Shown one piece after another: positions 1-15,000 of a stretch of DNA of 64,000 nucleotides; position 1 is the stretch's first letter, and every line of letters begins with the position of its first letter. This DNA is from Tupaia tana (taxonomy: Eukaryota; Chordata; Mammalia; Scandentia; Tupaiidae): NCBI GenBank assembly GCA_026018925.1, contig JAKSZU010000003.1, positions 186,031,505 through 186,095,504 on the forward strand, given 5' to 3'. Position numbers and translations under genes: made by a program. The notes under the pieces were generated by a model. That model saw nothing but the letters and a program-made list of their open reading frames with translations. It was not told the origin of the DNA and did not search any database.

Positions 1-2392
1 TGAAAAGGTTTTTTTCTTTGAAAAATAACTACCTTGGTATATTAGCAAATGTGATGCACCAAATTCTGTACAAGAATTAAGTGTAAAATATTGTGTAATT
101 TCTCCCCATTAGCTTTTGGTTCACAGATGTTTACTGTCCTTGCTAGTGAGGAATGTAACTTAAACACTTAAATTTTGGGGAAAAGTGTTGAAAGAAGAAA
201 ATCAAAGGATTTAAAGAATTAATGTTAAGTGTATTAACCTTTGGAGATAACTATCAGAGCTGGGAATAACTCTTTGCCTCCTTATCATAGATCATTTTCC
301 TTTACTTATAAAGAGTAATTACCTAATGGACAAGAATCAGGAAGAACATTTGTGGTACAGATTTCAGTAGAACAAAATAAACGAACCAGATAAATGAAAC
401 ACTGTTAACTAAGGTCTATCCACAGAACTGTGGTAAACAGCTTTAAAATAATGTATTATTAAAATATCTGTAATTAATATTTATACTGTGGTAAAAGCAT
501 TTTGGAGGTGTTTTATTCAGTTTTTAGTACAGTATTAGCTTGGTTTGGCTATTTTCTGTAGATGTGACATGTGTGAAGAAGAAAAAATTCTGAATACCTC
601 ATCCTGCATGCTTTAAGGGTTATTTTTCATTATAACAAATTTAAAAAGTTAATATTTCAATAGCACCAATTCTAGGTTTAATCGCAATTAGAATGGAAAA
701 GGACCCAGAACATTAATGCTGTTATCGCTGGCTTAAAGTCTTGTCAACTAAAAAATATGTTTGTATTATCATTGTTCTCATTTGACAATTTTGCCCAAAT
801 AAAATTTAGAAGTTAAAATAAAAATATTTGTCTCTTGAAAAGAAAATCCAAGACAATGCTTTATAATCATAGAAACAGCAGAAAGCAGCAAATCAACACC
901 ATGAGCCTAGCTGTGTGTACATGTGTATGTACATATATGTTATCAAAAAAATGAAAAAACAAGCTCATTGTCTATGACATAGGATGTAGCATGAGATAAT
1001 ATTCAACTTTTGGAACGTTGCTTCACCACCATTAAAAAAATATATATATAATGAATAGGTTTAGTTTGTTAGTATCCCATGTTCTTTCTGAATAATATAG
1101 TCAAACTATACAAATGATATTATGAAAAATTATTTCACATGAGCAGATTTGTTCAAATACTTAAAATACCTTGGTCGATGTATTTTTGGAACAGTAAATA
1201 ATAAAATAATCTAGAATAGATTAATGGCACAAATAGGTATTACACTGCCTCCTCAAGAGTGTACTGCAAAAGATCTAATTCTATACAAATTTTGAAATCC
1301 ATGAAGGTATTTTGCCTCTGCAATTTTGTTAAATCTTTAAAAATTTTATTTGGCATATGTACACATTTGATTCCTGCAAAGCTTGGACAGAGTTTTTCCC
1401 CTAAATGACCTACTTTTATATACGATGACATAAGTATTATATACTTAGAATGTTTTATCACACTCCTTTTCTATGATGTTTCTTAGAATGTAGTATATTT
1501 AGTAAATAAACTAAAGATTCTCTTATTGTAAAAATGTGTGAAAATGAGCGTTCTTCCATAACACATTCTATGGCTATATCCTCTCATTGGATAATTTCTA
1601 TTGAACAAAGACAGCTAATGGTTGTTACAATGGTTGCAAAGCACTTTGAGCCAATAAAATGCAATACAGCAATATCTGTGAAGCAAAAACATATCTAAGA
1701 TACCACTGTAATAGGAAATGGAGTGTTCTTAGATGAAACCGCACCACAAAATTGCCTTTTCTAATTGTTAGAATTCTTTGTTATATTCTCTACTTATGTA
1801 ATCAAAAGGAACTTTCTAGACATCTAGGCTCTTCTTCAATTGATATTTGACTTTACTCATGCCACACACACAAAAAAAAATAGAAAAATTAAAAACAAAA
1901 ATGAAGAAAAATAAAAAATAAAAATCTTATCCTATTGGATTGTGTATCAGAAGAGGAGTATATGAGAAAAACATAAGTAAAATTTTTAACTGGATCAGTA
2001 ACTATAGTTAATTATAGATTAGAAAATAAAAATGAAAAAATGTTATAGAACTGCCAAATCTTAATTTTGACATATTAACAGAAGAAAAGATTTTTCCTAC
2101 AAGTTTAAGACAGAGGCTGGGATTTTCTTATATCAAATTTTCTAAATCTCAGAGACACTTATCACAAAAATTATACTTTCAGGACTTCACATCATATATT
2201 TATGATTGGGCATGATCTTAACAGCAATTATTTAATAAAATTAAAAAAAAATCTTCTAAAAGAAACAAGAAATTAGCACCCCTCCCCCACCCTAATACTA
2301 ATAAAGTCCATTATGGCTTTGATATCCCTTATAAAGAATTAAGGAGAAGAATATTGCCACATTTTAAAATTGTTTCACACTAACAAATATTT
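1..2392 (-). other. FOXN2: Probable FOXN2 3' UTR
   Basis: This sequence lies directly downstream of the FOXN2 stop codon on the minus strand and holds no young SINE, unlike almost every other 2-kb stretch here. AATAAA-type signals in transcript sense occur, for example at about 1350-1345 and 516-511, but I cannot say which is used or whether the UTR runs past position 1. No coding frame is supported. The repeat-poor state fits a long, constrained UTR; this is inference. Confidence 0.6.
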
Positions 2393-2916
2393 CTATTTTT
2401 TCCGCTGCTTTTGATTTTGTATCTTTGCAGTACTTATTAGGGAACCTAAACATGTACGAATTCCAGCAAGGTGGAGCAGAGAGCCAGCTGCTTCTTTGAG
2501 CTCCTCATCGATTTCTTGACATGACGTTTTTTGCATCTTTTTGCATGGCTGCCTTTTGCCAGAGGCATCCGCACAAGCCTGTGAAGCATAGCCACTGTCT
2601 CCAAGAGGATCATCTTCGTAATCAATGTCTGTATCTTCTTCGCTATGGAATCCTTCACTGCCATCACTTCCTACATGGCTGCTCTTTGGGATAAATTCAT
2701 ACACCTCATCCACAGAAGACAAGGAAGAAATGCTAGACCTGGATGCACAACGCTGGGCTGCCATGCTACTTGCACTGTAATTGTGATCTTCTTTTGGATC
2801 AATGCTGGTGGCTAAAGTATCACTCTGTTGTAATCGTACAGCACTGGGATGATTGAAAGCATTGCCATAACTCCTTTTTTTTTGCAATGCTGTTTTAAGT
2901 GAAAGAGGCTTCTCAC
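2393..2916 (-). CDS. FOXN2: FOXN2 last coding exon and stop
   Basis: The exon begins after acceptor TTTTCTACAG (ending 2917) and stops with TAG at 2395-2393, giving 173 residues. It opens [20 protein letters not shown] and runs through a Ser-rich tract ([20 protein letters not shown]) and an acidic tract ([20 protein letters not shown]). It ends with a helix [20 protein letters not shown] and a basic tail QKQRKK. The open frame continues upstream into the intron only by chance. The acidic and serine-rich composition suggests a regulatory or transactivation tail, which is inference. Confidence 0.96.
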
Positions 2917-5900
2917 CTGTAGAAAATAAAACTTCCATCAACAGGCCAAATGCATCTGATTGCAAAAACAGATCATTTAAAATTACTGCATCACTTCTGA
3001 ATAGAAAACATTTTAGTAGTATTTTGCAGATTTCTTAAAAATCGAGATCATATTCTGTAGGCATTCATCACATCTTTAAACCATTTAACAACATGTCTTG
3101 ACCTTTTCATGGGACACACAATTATTCTGAACTGCTTCCACAGACTACCTCATAGAATGAGTGTACCACTGTTCAGTTAACCATTTCCTTGTTGATATTT
3201 AGGTTATTCCCAATTTTTCACTAGCACATATAATGCTGCAATGATTATCCTTCTAGATGCCTTTTCTCATACATATGCAAATAATTTTCTAGAAAAGATA
3301 CCAAGAAACAGAATTGCTAAGTAAAAGGATATAAACATTTTCAAGTATAATTGACATTCCCAAACTGCCCTCCAAAATTGTTGTACCAATTTACACCTGA
3401 GTATGATGAAACCTACCCATATACTTAACACCTAAGGTTACCAATCATTTTAATTTTTGATAACCTTGTGAACAGTTTCTCAATTTTGTTTCATTTTGCA
3501 TTTCTCTTATTTCTAGAAAATCTACACATCTTTTCACATGTGTATTAGTCATCTATAGTTCCTCTTCTGATATCCATCTATTCATATATTTTACTGACTT
3601 TTCTGTAGACCTTTTTTCTTATTTTTTATCTGTACATCCTTTCATATACGGACTCAATATGAATCTTTTGTCTGTTATATACAGTTTTAAAAAATGTGTT
3701 CTCTCAAATTTTTGTTACTTTTTAAAATAAATCTTTTGTTGTCAAAATTATAAAAGTTTTTATTTTATTAAATTTGCACATAGTTTCCTTTGTGGATTTT
3801 GCATTTTAAAGAAAGTTTTTCCTATTCTAAATGATAAATAAACTTTCCTGTATTTTTTTATTTAAAGCTTTCAGTTTAATTTCAGCCCTTCAGAGTTACT
3901 TTTCTAAATATGCTATTTATTTCTCCATTTCTTGGTCAATGTAAGAAAAATCTCTCACAGCATTATCTTCAATCTCGTGATTGTGTGCATAAATTAGTGG
4001 AAATACAATTTCTCACATAAATTAGTAGAAATATCAAAAAACAGAAACTAAGTTACTCAGATTAAAATGCAATTTAGTTGGAAAGAAGTAATTTTGCATA
4101 TAACAAGTATTTTATATTCCAAATTAAGTTTGAAAAAGCACTCACAAAAATGTATTTTACAAAGAAAAGCATGAATGCTTACATTCTAAAATTCCTTGTT
4201 CTATAGAAGTCTTTAAAAGCATCATTGCAGTGGCAGCATCAATATCAGATTCTGAAAAGGGAAAAAGAATGGTAATATTAATGCTCTTTATAAAAGAGAG
4301 GCCCTTATAAGTACAGTTGTCCTTCAGTATCTGCAGGGGGGGGGGATTGGCTCCACAATAGCGCTTGAACTTCAGATACTAAAATCCAAAGATGCTCATC
4401 TCAAGTCCCTTTATTAAATGGTATAGGATTTGCACATAACCCACATACATGTTCCCATATTCTTCAAATCATCTCTACATTACTTACAATAACTAATACA
4501 ATGTAAATGCCATGTAAATAGTCATTATACTGTATTGTTTGGGGAATATGACAAGAAAAAAAAGTCTATGCATGTTCAGTATAGATGCAACCATCATAGG
4601 TTTAACTACATAGTACATGTCACGAGGAAAAGTCTGCTACTTTCTTTTTTCTTCCACTATTCTCTGTATAACTCTAGTCAACCTTCTTCAATTAAATGGC
4701 CTGTTTTCTTTTTTTTTTTTTTTGGAGAGGTTTTTGCTATAGGGTGCATGCACTCGCCACACAGACAGAGAGAAACATAGAGACAGAAAGCAAGAAATCA
4801 CCCCCCAGGGGGTATGGTCACGCCGCAGTCCCTTCTCCTCCATTCTCCTCTCGGGATCTAGAGCACGCACGCACACGCACCCGGCGTGAGTTTTAAGCCA
4901 CCGGGTCCGGGGCGCGAACCACGGTCAACTACGTGGGAGTCCAGTGACATAGCCATTACGCTAACTGCTGGTTCCCGTAAATGGCCTGTTTTCTGAGAGC
5001 AAGGCCTGAGTCTCTCATCTCTGTATATCCCAAAACACCTATTTACTACAGTGCCTACCATACTATAGGAGCTCAATTATTAATTGTCAGGAATGCTTAA
5101 TTCATTTGCTGTTTTTAAAACTTCTCCCCTGAAATAATATAGTGAAGAACATATTTCCACTATAGTGTATGTATACATTCTAATGTAATCAAATATAAAC
5201 TTTCTTAAGTTTTTGTGACATTTTAATGTTTTTTTCCTTAAAATCCTTAAGAGAATTTTGTATCTTTCCAGGAGAGATCTGCAGTTGTTTCAACCTAGAA
5301 CAGCAACCAACCTTCCCATCAAGTTAACTATTAGGGGAATAGGTCTAAGACTCTTGAGGGTAGGGATGGGAGGAAGTAAGGTGTTAGCAATACTGAGGAG
5401 ATTATGTGCAGTAAGTATAAATGATCAGAAAAAGAAAGAGTACCTATTGCTCTATTTATAAAAACTACAGATGAAACTAGCAGAAGAAACTTGGAGAACG
5501 TTTGTTCCCCAAAAGAAGCAGTAGATTTTGGAACAAATGAATGAAAGCAAGAAAAGATTTTAAGCAAATGCCAAATTCATAAAGAAAATGTTCTCAAAAT
5601 GTATACATGAACTGAGCTTGAGAGAATAAGGGCCTGAACTTATTGAGGTTATAAAAAGACAAAAGAGTTTCAGCAATATCTAACAATATGAAGAAACCAC
5701 ATTTACTCACACAGGTTAACAGGAAAATGGATTCTTACCTTGTTTTAAGATAGAACATTATCTGAAATAAATTCCCTATCCACTTAACTTCTTTGAAGAA
5801 TTCTCTAAAGCTTTTCCATTCCTTCCTCCCTTTATACAGACATCAGCATACTACTACTAACGCTCAGATTAGCATGCATGGTTCCAAAGAGCCAGAATGT

Positions 5901-6006
5901 TTCTGATACAAAGAAAGCCTTAAGTAAAAAATTTCTAATTTTTAATTTTTCTTTCTTTCTCTCCCTTCCTTCCTCCCTCCTTGCCTCCCTCCCTCCCTCC
6001 CTCCCT

Positions 6007-6048
<42 letters not shown>

Positions 6049-9000
6049 CTTTCCCTCCCTCCCTCCCTCCCTTCCTTCCTTCCTTTTTCTTTCTTCCTTT
6101 CTCTGTCTTTCTTTTTTTTTAAGATTTATTTTGCCATAGGGCACATGCGCTTGCCGGAGAGAGACGAGAGATAAGAAAAGTGAGAAAGGGAACCAGCAGT
6201 TAGTGTAATGGTTATGTCGCTGGACTCCCACGCAGTCGACTGCGGTTCGCGTCCCGGACCCGGTGGCTTAAAACTCACGCCGGGCGCATGTGCGTGCGTG
6301 CCCAAGATCCCGAGAGGAGAATGGAGGAGAAGGGATTGCGGCGTGACCATCCCCCCTGGGGGGTGATTTCTCACTTTCTGTCTCTATGTCTCTGTCTGTC
6401 TGGCGAGCGCACGCGCCCTATAGTGAAAACCTCTCAAAAAAAAATAGTAATAATAATAATAAAATTTAAAAAAAAAAGAAAAGAAAAAAAAAAAGAAAAG
6501 TGAGAAATCACTCCCCAGGGGGGACAGCCATACTATAATCCCTTCTCTATTCTCCTCTAGGAATTGTGGGTTTACACACACATGTCTGGCACATTTTTCA
6601 GGCCTCTGGGTCCAAAATGCAAACCTGGAGTTGGCCATGTGGGATCTATCAACTTAACCCCCATGCCACATGCTGGCCCCTGAAATTTTCTATTTCTATA
6701 AGTCAAGCAAATATCTCCAGGCTCCAAAGCAACAAAGCTAAAAAAAGTTATTTTAATACACTGCTACTCTTTTTTTTTTTTTTTTTGTTATAGGGCACGT
6801 GCGCTCGCCAGACAGAGAGAGACAGAGAAACAGAAAGCGAGAAATCACCTCCCCAGGGGATATGGCCATGCCGCAATCCCTTCTCCTCCTTTCTCCTCTC
6901 AGGATCTTGGGCACACATGCACACGCACCCGGCATGAGTTTTAAGCCACCAAGTCTGGGACTCGAACCGCGGTCGACTACATGGGAGCCCAGCGACATAG
7001 CCATTATGCTAACTGCTGGTCCCTACACTGCTACTCTTCAACATGAACTATGAGCAAAAAACTCCCACTAATCCAGGTTTTTTAAATGCTCATAATACAA
7101 AATTCTTGACAAGTCAACTTACCGCCTTCTTAAAAGTTTTTCACATTTAAATAACCTATAAAATAAACTTCTGATCTATATTCTAATCTAAGGGGTGGAA
7201 AACTTACTTGGTTAAGGGTCAGAAAGTAAATATTTTAGGGTCTGCAGGCCAACAGGCAAAACCAAAGCTACAATGTGAGGTCTCTGTTGCTACTTCTTAA
7301 CTGTGCTATTGTAATCAATTTTCAGATCTTGAAATACTATTGTTATTTTTTTCCACAACCATTTAAAAAACGGAAAACTATCCTTAGCTCATGGGCCACA
7401 AAGTAACAGGTCGATAGCCAGATATGACCATGTGCCATAGTTTGCCAACTCCTACTCTAGTCTAATCAACTTGAAAAGAAAACTGTATTAATGATACTAT
7501 GAAATTAAATACTATTAGAAAAAAAGTTCATTAAAAAAACCCTGAAAGTATGACCTGAGTTTTGAGAATTTAAAATAATGATCTTCCTTACCTTTGAGGG
7601 TTCGCACCTGGTTCTGCTTGAGTACACAGCTTAAGTAGTGAGGTGATAAAGAACCACTAAAAAATAATGAAAAATGTGCTTATCGAAAAGTTTATTTTAC
7701 TTTTTATGAACTTAGTCACAAATACAGCTAATCTGTACCATAAAAAAACCACCTTTTTAAATCTAGTTTTCTTTGTTCATCTTACAAAGGTTTAGAAAAA
7801 GCAGAGAGCAAAAGGGTCAAGATTAAGATACAACAATTTGAATGATTTTAGGCAAAATAATCTCTTAATTTCTTCATTTGTAAAATAGGACCAATTAAAT
7901 CTTCCACATAGGGCAATTAAGAGAGTTAAATAAAGAATAATACATCTAAAACACCTAGACCTGGAACAGCAGGTGGCGTGATGGTTAAGGCACTGGATCC
8001 CATATGGCCAACTCCACAGCTTCAAGTTCAAGACCCAGTAGCCTGAAACACATGTGTGTATGTCTATCTTTCTCTCTCTCTAGTGAGCACACACGCCCAT
8101 GGCAAAGAATTTAAAATATAAGATAAAACATTTGGAATAATAAATTATACATTCATAGTTCTTTGGTTTCATACTGGATGTTTAAGTTTGATACAATATT
8201 AATATAGTAGGGTTAGCACACATAAAAGCATTTATCAAAATAAGTATTTAAGAAAACTGCATGTAATAATGTCAAAGAGATAAGTTCTTAATTTTATTAA
8301 TAAATCTCAACACCAAATTAAACTTTCTATATTCATGAAAAGATATCAAACTTAAAAAAATTATTTAATTTTTATTTATTATTATCATTATTTTCATTTG
8401 CTATGGAATACATGTGCTGAGAGAGAGAAAGCAAGCACGGGCACCAGCACCGTCAGGTCCAGGACTTGAACCACAGTTGGTAGTGTCATGTGGGAATCCA
8501 GCACTTTAACCACCATGCCACCTGCTGGCCCTCCATTCTATTCTTTATACTACAAATTATAACATGAGTGGGCTACAAAGAAGTATGTCAGATGGAACGG
8601 TTAAAGTTATTTCGCCAAACAAAAAGGGGAAAATGTTTTATTTTTTATTAAGATTTTAAAATCAAAGACTATAACCTTTGTTGTTGTTTTATCATCTTTT
8701 GTTAAGAATATAAAATTGCCTTTGTTTAACATCGAAACTTATGAGGCTAAAAATATAAACATGAAAATGTAACATATCAAAGGTACTATAAAATGTATTT
8801 GTGACGGTTTACAATAAACAGTGCCAATTCTTTCATTTCATCTTTAATTAAGAAAAAGAAAAACACATACTAAATAAAATGCATAAATGAACATAAACAG
8901 AACGTACCATTAGTTTCTAAATAATTATTATTGGGTTGTCAGAAAAGTCATGGTGCATTTTTGCATAGAAAAAATATGTCATAGCTTTTCTGACAACACA

Positions 9001-12000
9001 ATATTTAATTAGAACACCTCGTAAACTAGTCAAGACTTCAATTCCTAAATGGGGATACAAAATCTGAAAACTTCTTTTCTAAGTTTCATTTCTCTGTGTG
9101 TGTGTCTCTTTTTAAATTTGCCATGGGGTATATGCACTCACTGGAGACAGAGGCAGAGACAGAGAGAAAAAGAGAACATACCCTCCATGGGGAATGGTCA
9201 CGCCATAATCACTTCTCATCCATTTCTCCCTCCTTTCAGAATTTTAGGTACACAAGTGCATAGCTGCCATGTTTTTCAAGCCACTGGGTCCAGGACTCCA
9301 ACCATGTAATTGGCCATGTGGGATCCAGACATCTTAACCACCAGGCCACAGGATAGCCCAGTTTTCATTTTTAAGGCTAACCCACTTAGTGGTTTTTTCC
9401 AATAATCCATCTAATATATGAATATGATACACAAGTTTAAAATCGCAATGAATATATACATATACATATATATATTACTAGTATTTGAACTTTAGCCTTA
9501 CTAGTTTTCTACTGTATTTCAGCTATGACATTCCTCTCTGAGTTATCTATCAATAATAATACTTTAAGAACTCAAATTGGGACCAGTAGTTAGTGTAATG
9601 GCTACGTCGCTGGACTCCCATGTAGTCGACCGTGGTTTGAGTCCTGGACCCGGAGGTTTAAACTCACGCCTGGTGTGTGTGCGTGCATGCCCAAGATCCC
9701 GAAAGGAGGAGAAGGGACTGCTGCGTGGCCATCCCCCGCTGGGGGGTGATTTCTCGCTTTCTGTCTCTCTGTCTTTCTGGGGAGTGCACAAGCCCTACAG
9801 CAAAAACCTCTCAAAAAAAAAAAAAAAAAAAAAAAAAGAATTCAAATTAACTACTATATAAATGTTGATTATTGCAGTTGATAGGTCATTATAACGTTCT
9901 CCCTACTTTTTCACATGTTTGAAAATTTCCACTTACTATTTTATTCAAAAGCTTTAAATTTTTTAAAAAGTTAAACATTATAAGTATAAACATTAAAAGT
10001 ACCCTTAAAAATCTAGTATTATTTTCAACTCAAATGAATGTACATAATAGAATTTTAAAAGATTCTGAAGGCTTCTTTAGGAAAAGGAAACAAAACCAGA
10101 TTTAAGGAGGTCATATCTTCAGATTTAACTTAAAGTAAGAAAGCTAGATCAATAGGAGTCACTGGGTTTGAAAACAAAAGCCAAGAGAAATTATTAAATA
10201 CCAAATTACATTTACCAAACAAAACTAAACCAACAAAAAAATCTTCAAGCATTATTTTACTTGGCAAACATCTTAAAATTTTAGCCTCGTGGGGCCAGTA
10301 GGTGGCACGGTGGTTAAGGACATTGGATTCCCACATGGCAGACCACAGTCTGAGTCCTGGATCTGGGGGCTTGCTTTCTCACTTTCCCTTTCACTCTTTC
10401 TGTCTCTGTCTGGTCAAATTGAAAAATAATAACAACAAAAGGAATTAAATATATAAATAATTAAAAAAAATTTTTAGCCTTGTACATAATTTAAAAAATA
10501 AATTTTAAAAGATCTTTGCCATAGGATAAGGTACATGAGCTCACTGGAGAGAGAGAAACTGAGACAGAGTGACAGGGAAAGTGAGAAATCAGCTCCCTGG
10601 GTGATGGCTATGCCATAATCCCTTCTCCTCCATTTTCCTTCTGGGATCCTGGGCATGCATGCACATGTATCTACTGTAATTTTTAAGCCAACGGGTCCGG
10701 GACTGGAACCACAGTCATCCATGTGGGAAATGTAACCCCTCACACCCCTCCACCCCCGTTCCTCCCTGCTATGCCATGTGCGGGCCCCCATAATTTTAAA
10801 ATTTTCAAAGTGCTATAAAAGAAGGCCAGCAGGTGGCATGGCGGTAAAAGTGCTAGATCCTACATGGGTGACTACAAGTCCCAGATCTGACAGCTTGAAA
10901 ACACACTGGGCCCTTTTAGCTGAAACCACCATTTTCTAGTAGTTCAAAAAAATAATGAACACAGAGAAAGAGGAGAGGCACCCAATGTTTTCTAGGCCTT
11001 TTAGAAAACATGGAATAGGAGCCAGCAGGTGGCGTAGTGATTAAGAACACTAGACTCCCACATGGTCCACTGTGGTTCGAGTCCCAGACCTGGCAACTTG
11101 CTTTCTCACACCCCTCCACCCCCGTTCCTCCCTGCTCAAATTATAATAAATAAATAAATAAATAAAGTTAAATAAAATAATGATTTTTTTAAGAGGTTTT
11201 TGCTGTAGGGCGCGTATGCTCGCCAGAAAGACAGAGAGAGACAGAAAGCGAGAAATCACCACCCAGGGTAATGGCCACGCTGCAATCCCTTCTCCATTCT
11301 CCTCCCAGGATCTTGGGCACACACGCACACGCGCCCAGCGTGAGTTTAAGCCACTGGGTCTGGGACTCGAACCGTGATCAACTACATGAGAGTCAAGCGA
11401 CATAGCCATTACGCTAACTGCTGGTCCCAATAAAATAATTCTTTTTTTTAAAAAAGAAAGAAAACATGGAGTGGTTCTCTTGGCAACATATACACGAATC
11501 TACAAGAAAGGTGATATTTAGGCATCAAAGGAATGGGTACTGTTCAAAAAGAAATGCCCCACAAATGTTACCATGGCAAAACTAGAAATGTACAATGTTA
11601 CCCAGCATGCTGTTGGCATAGAACTACCATATGATCCAACAATTTCACTCCTGGGTATCTACCCAGAAGATAGAACACTCAGTTGGAAAAGTGCTTGCAC
11701 ATCTACATTTATTGTGGCATTATTCACAATTGCTAAGACATAGAATCAATCCAGATGTCTACAAACAAATGAATGGATTGAAAAAGTGTGGCATATATAC
11801 TCTACCGAATATTACTCAGTCATAAAAAACAAGAGCCTAGCATTTGGTAGAAAGTGGACAAATATGGAAGATTTACTGTGGAGTGAAGCAAGCCAGACTA
11901 TGAAAGAGAGATATTATATGTCTCCACTTAATATATACTTTCTGCACTCTATGGCAGAAACCAAAAGCTTTGCAGATATAAACTATGAAAAATAGTTATG

Positions 12001-15000
12001 GATACTGGAAACATTGTGGGAAGAAGGTGGGAGAAGGTAGAGAGTGTGAAGAAAGAAATTAAGGAGAAAAATAGAGAGGCAAGACATTTATAGGATAAAA
12101 AATGGATTATTATCTGTTGATAATATATATCCTCAATTTTACTGGTATGAAGTGTATTCATGTTGGATAAATTCAATTTACAAGCTAAGTGATATATAGT
12201 GATTGAATGTATAAAGTAAATTAAAATCAAAAACAAACAATTTAAGGGCAATATTCTTGCCAAAAGAATTAATGTGTGTATTGAGCATATTAAGCATTCT
12301 AAGAGCAGAGATACCTTCCTAAAATATATGAAAGAAAATCATCAGAAAAAGAAGGAAACTAAAGAGAAAGTTACCTGGGTTTAAGTGAAGCACCAGCCTG
12401 CTCCACCCACAGAAGGACACTTTGTGAGACCTATGGAGAGGAGCCTGAGCTTCTGGAATCTATTCCCTATGAATTCATAGCATGATGGGTGTTAAAAATA
12501 AATTAAACTATGGTCTATAAAAATGCTTTTCCTAATTGAGTAGAATTATGTTTCCTCCCCTAAAACAAATTTTACTTGGGCTCTAGTTCATTTTGTAATA
12601 TCTTTATTCAAATTTAGTATTTTTTAGCTGAAAAATGTTAGGTGGCTTATTATGCAACAAATAAAACTCGGCTGGCTGGAAAACAGAATAAACAAAAAAG
12701 AAACACACACTGGTCATGTGTTCCCAAAATCCCAAGAGGAGAATGGAGGAGAAGGGACTGGGGAGTGATTTCTCACTGTCCCTCTATCTCTATTTGACTC
12801 TCTCTGGTAAGTGTATGTGCCCTGTGGGGAAAAAAAATCTTAGGGGGGAAAAAAAAAGAAGTGCTACAAAACAGAAAAGAACTTACAATAGAAAAAAAAA
12901 AAGCATGTAAAAATGTTACAATGACAAACTATTCGTTGTTTTATTTTAAAAATTTTAATATACCTTTAATTTCCCATATCTTTAAATCAATATTGGCATT
13001 GCAGACAATTAAAATGAATTAGCCTTTTTTGTGGCTGAAGTCATATTACCATTTTCTTTAGAGTTTGGTTTTAATATATTCAATATGACTAGAGTTTTCA
13101 GAATTTGCGTGTTCTAGAACATAAATTAGACTGTAAACAAAAGTGCTATTACCTTGTCCATAAACATTTCTCTATAAACAAAAAGAAAAATCCTACAACT
13201 TTGTTAAGTTTCTCCATCTTATATAATGATTTATGCTTTGTTTTGGTTTTTGCATAGGGCATGTGTGCTCACCAAAAAGAGAAAGAAAAAGAGAAAGAGA
13301 GAGAGAAAGTGAGAAATCACCCCCGCCATAGGGGATGGCCATGCACAATCTTTTCTCCTCCTGGAGTTTTGGCATGCACACTCATATGTCCAGTCTGATT
13401 TTCAATATGTTGGGTCCAGGACTCAAACCATGGTTGGCCATGAGGGAATCTAGCACTTTAACCACCATGCCACCCGCTGGCCCTACAATGATGTTTTCTA
13501 CTTACTCGAGGATGCATGGGCTTGCCAGAAAGAGATGAAGAGACAGAAGGAGAAAGCATACCCTCATGGATTATGATCATGCTATAATCCCTTTTTCGTC
13601 ATTTTTTTTCATCCTGTTTCAGATTTGGGGCAGAAATGCACACACATCTGGCATGTGTTTCACACCACAGAAGTTGGGATTCAAACTGCAGTTAGCTATG
13701 TAAAATCTGGCTCCTTTAACTACTTAGCTATTGGGTAAGCAGCACCATGAAATCTTATGAATCACCACTGATCCTTACCTTTGTGGAGATGCAGGAGGTG
13801 TGTAGCTTAATGCTGAGGAAGATGGTTGCTTCTTCAGTGCCTGGATAAGATTGGGTTTATATTCTGGATCAACACACCACAAGGAACCTTTTCCATTAAC
13901 CTAGAATAAAATATATCATAACTAATAATCTGGAACTTTTATACATATACTAGCAGTGTCTGAATGGTTGAAAGTCACCATGTGCTATACAAAATTTGCT
14001 TTAACTCACAAGATCAATAAGGAGAGAACTGTTGCTGAGTTCTGGTTTCACATTACACCTTTTCTATTTGAAAAAACTCTAAATATGAATTACAGTTTAT
14101 AAGCACATTAACAGTTATTTAGATAATAAAATTGTTTCCCATTTAAAAAAATTATTATTTAACTTTATTTATTTATTTAATTTATTTTAATTTGACCAGA
14201 AAGGGGCAGAGCGTGTGTGTGTGTGGGAGGGAGGGGGTTGGGGGATTGGGGGGGGGGGGGGTGAGAAAGCAAGCCGCCAGGCCAGAGACTCAAACCATGG
14301 TCAGCCATATGGGAGGCATGCACCCTTAACCATTATGCTACTTGCCAGCCCCAGTTACTCTTTTTCACTTGTATAAACTCCTATATGATGTGAACTACTA
14401 TGATTTCCAGTCTTTCCATTTCCCAAACTCATTTTCAAGGTAATATTAGTCTATTACCAAGACTTTTTTTATGTCATGATTTTTATAGCAGAATGGCACA
14501 CTAAGACAACACTGATTCAGGGGTCAGCACGTGGCATGGTGGTTGAAGTGCTGGATTCCCACATGGCCAACTGCAGTTTGAATCCCAGACCTGGCAGCTT
14601 GCAAATCACAACAAAATAGATAGATAGATAAATAAACATTGGGGAAGAAATAACACTGTTCCACAGGTTTAAAATTGGAGGCCCCTTAGCCAGCCATGTA
14701 GCCTAGTGGTCCAGGAAGTCAAATCCCACATGGTCAACCATGTGGTTCAAATCCTGGCCCAGTGACTTGAAAAATACCCCAAATAAATGTGTGTGTACAT
14801 GCCCCAAGCCCCTACAGATGAAGAAATGTAGAAGGGACTGTAACATGATTATGCCCCATTGAGGGGTGCTTTCTTCCTCCCCTCAACCCTCATCTCTATC
14901 TGGCAAGTACATGCACCCTGTGGCAATTTAAAAATAATAATAAAATAAATTTAAAAAATAAAACCAGAGGTACTAATCATTGTTGATTGATGGGGTGATA

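Noticed and set aside
5878-6231. Leucine/serine-rich and arginine/glutamate-rich ORFs
   Set aside because: Translations of the CTTT/CCCT microsatellite.
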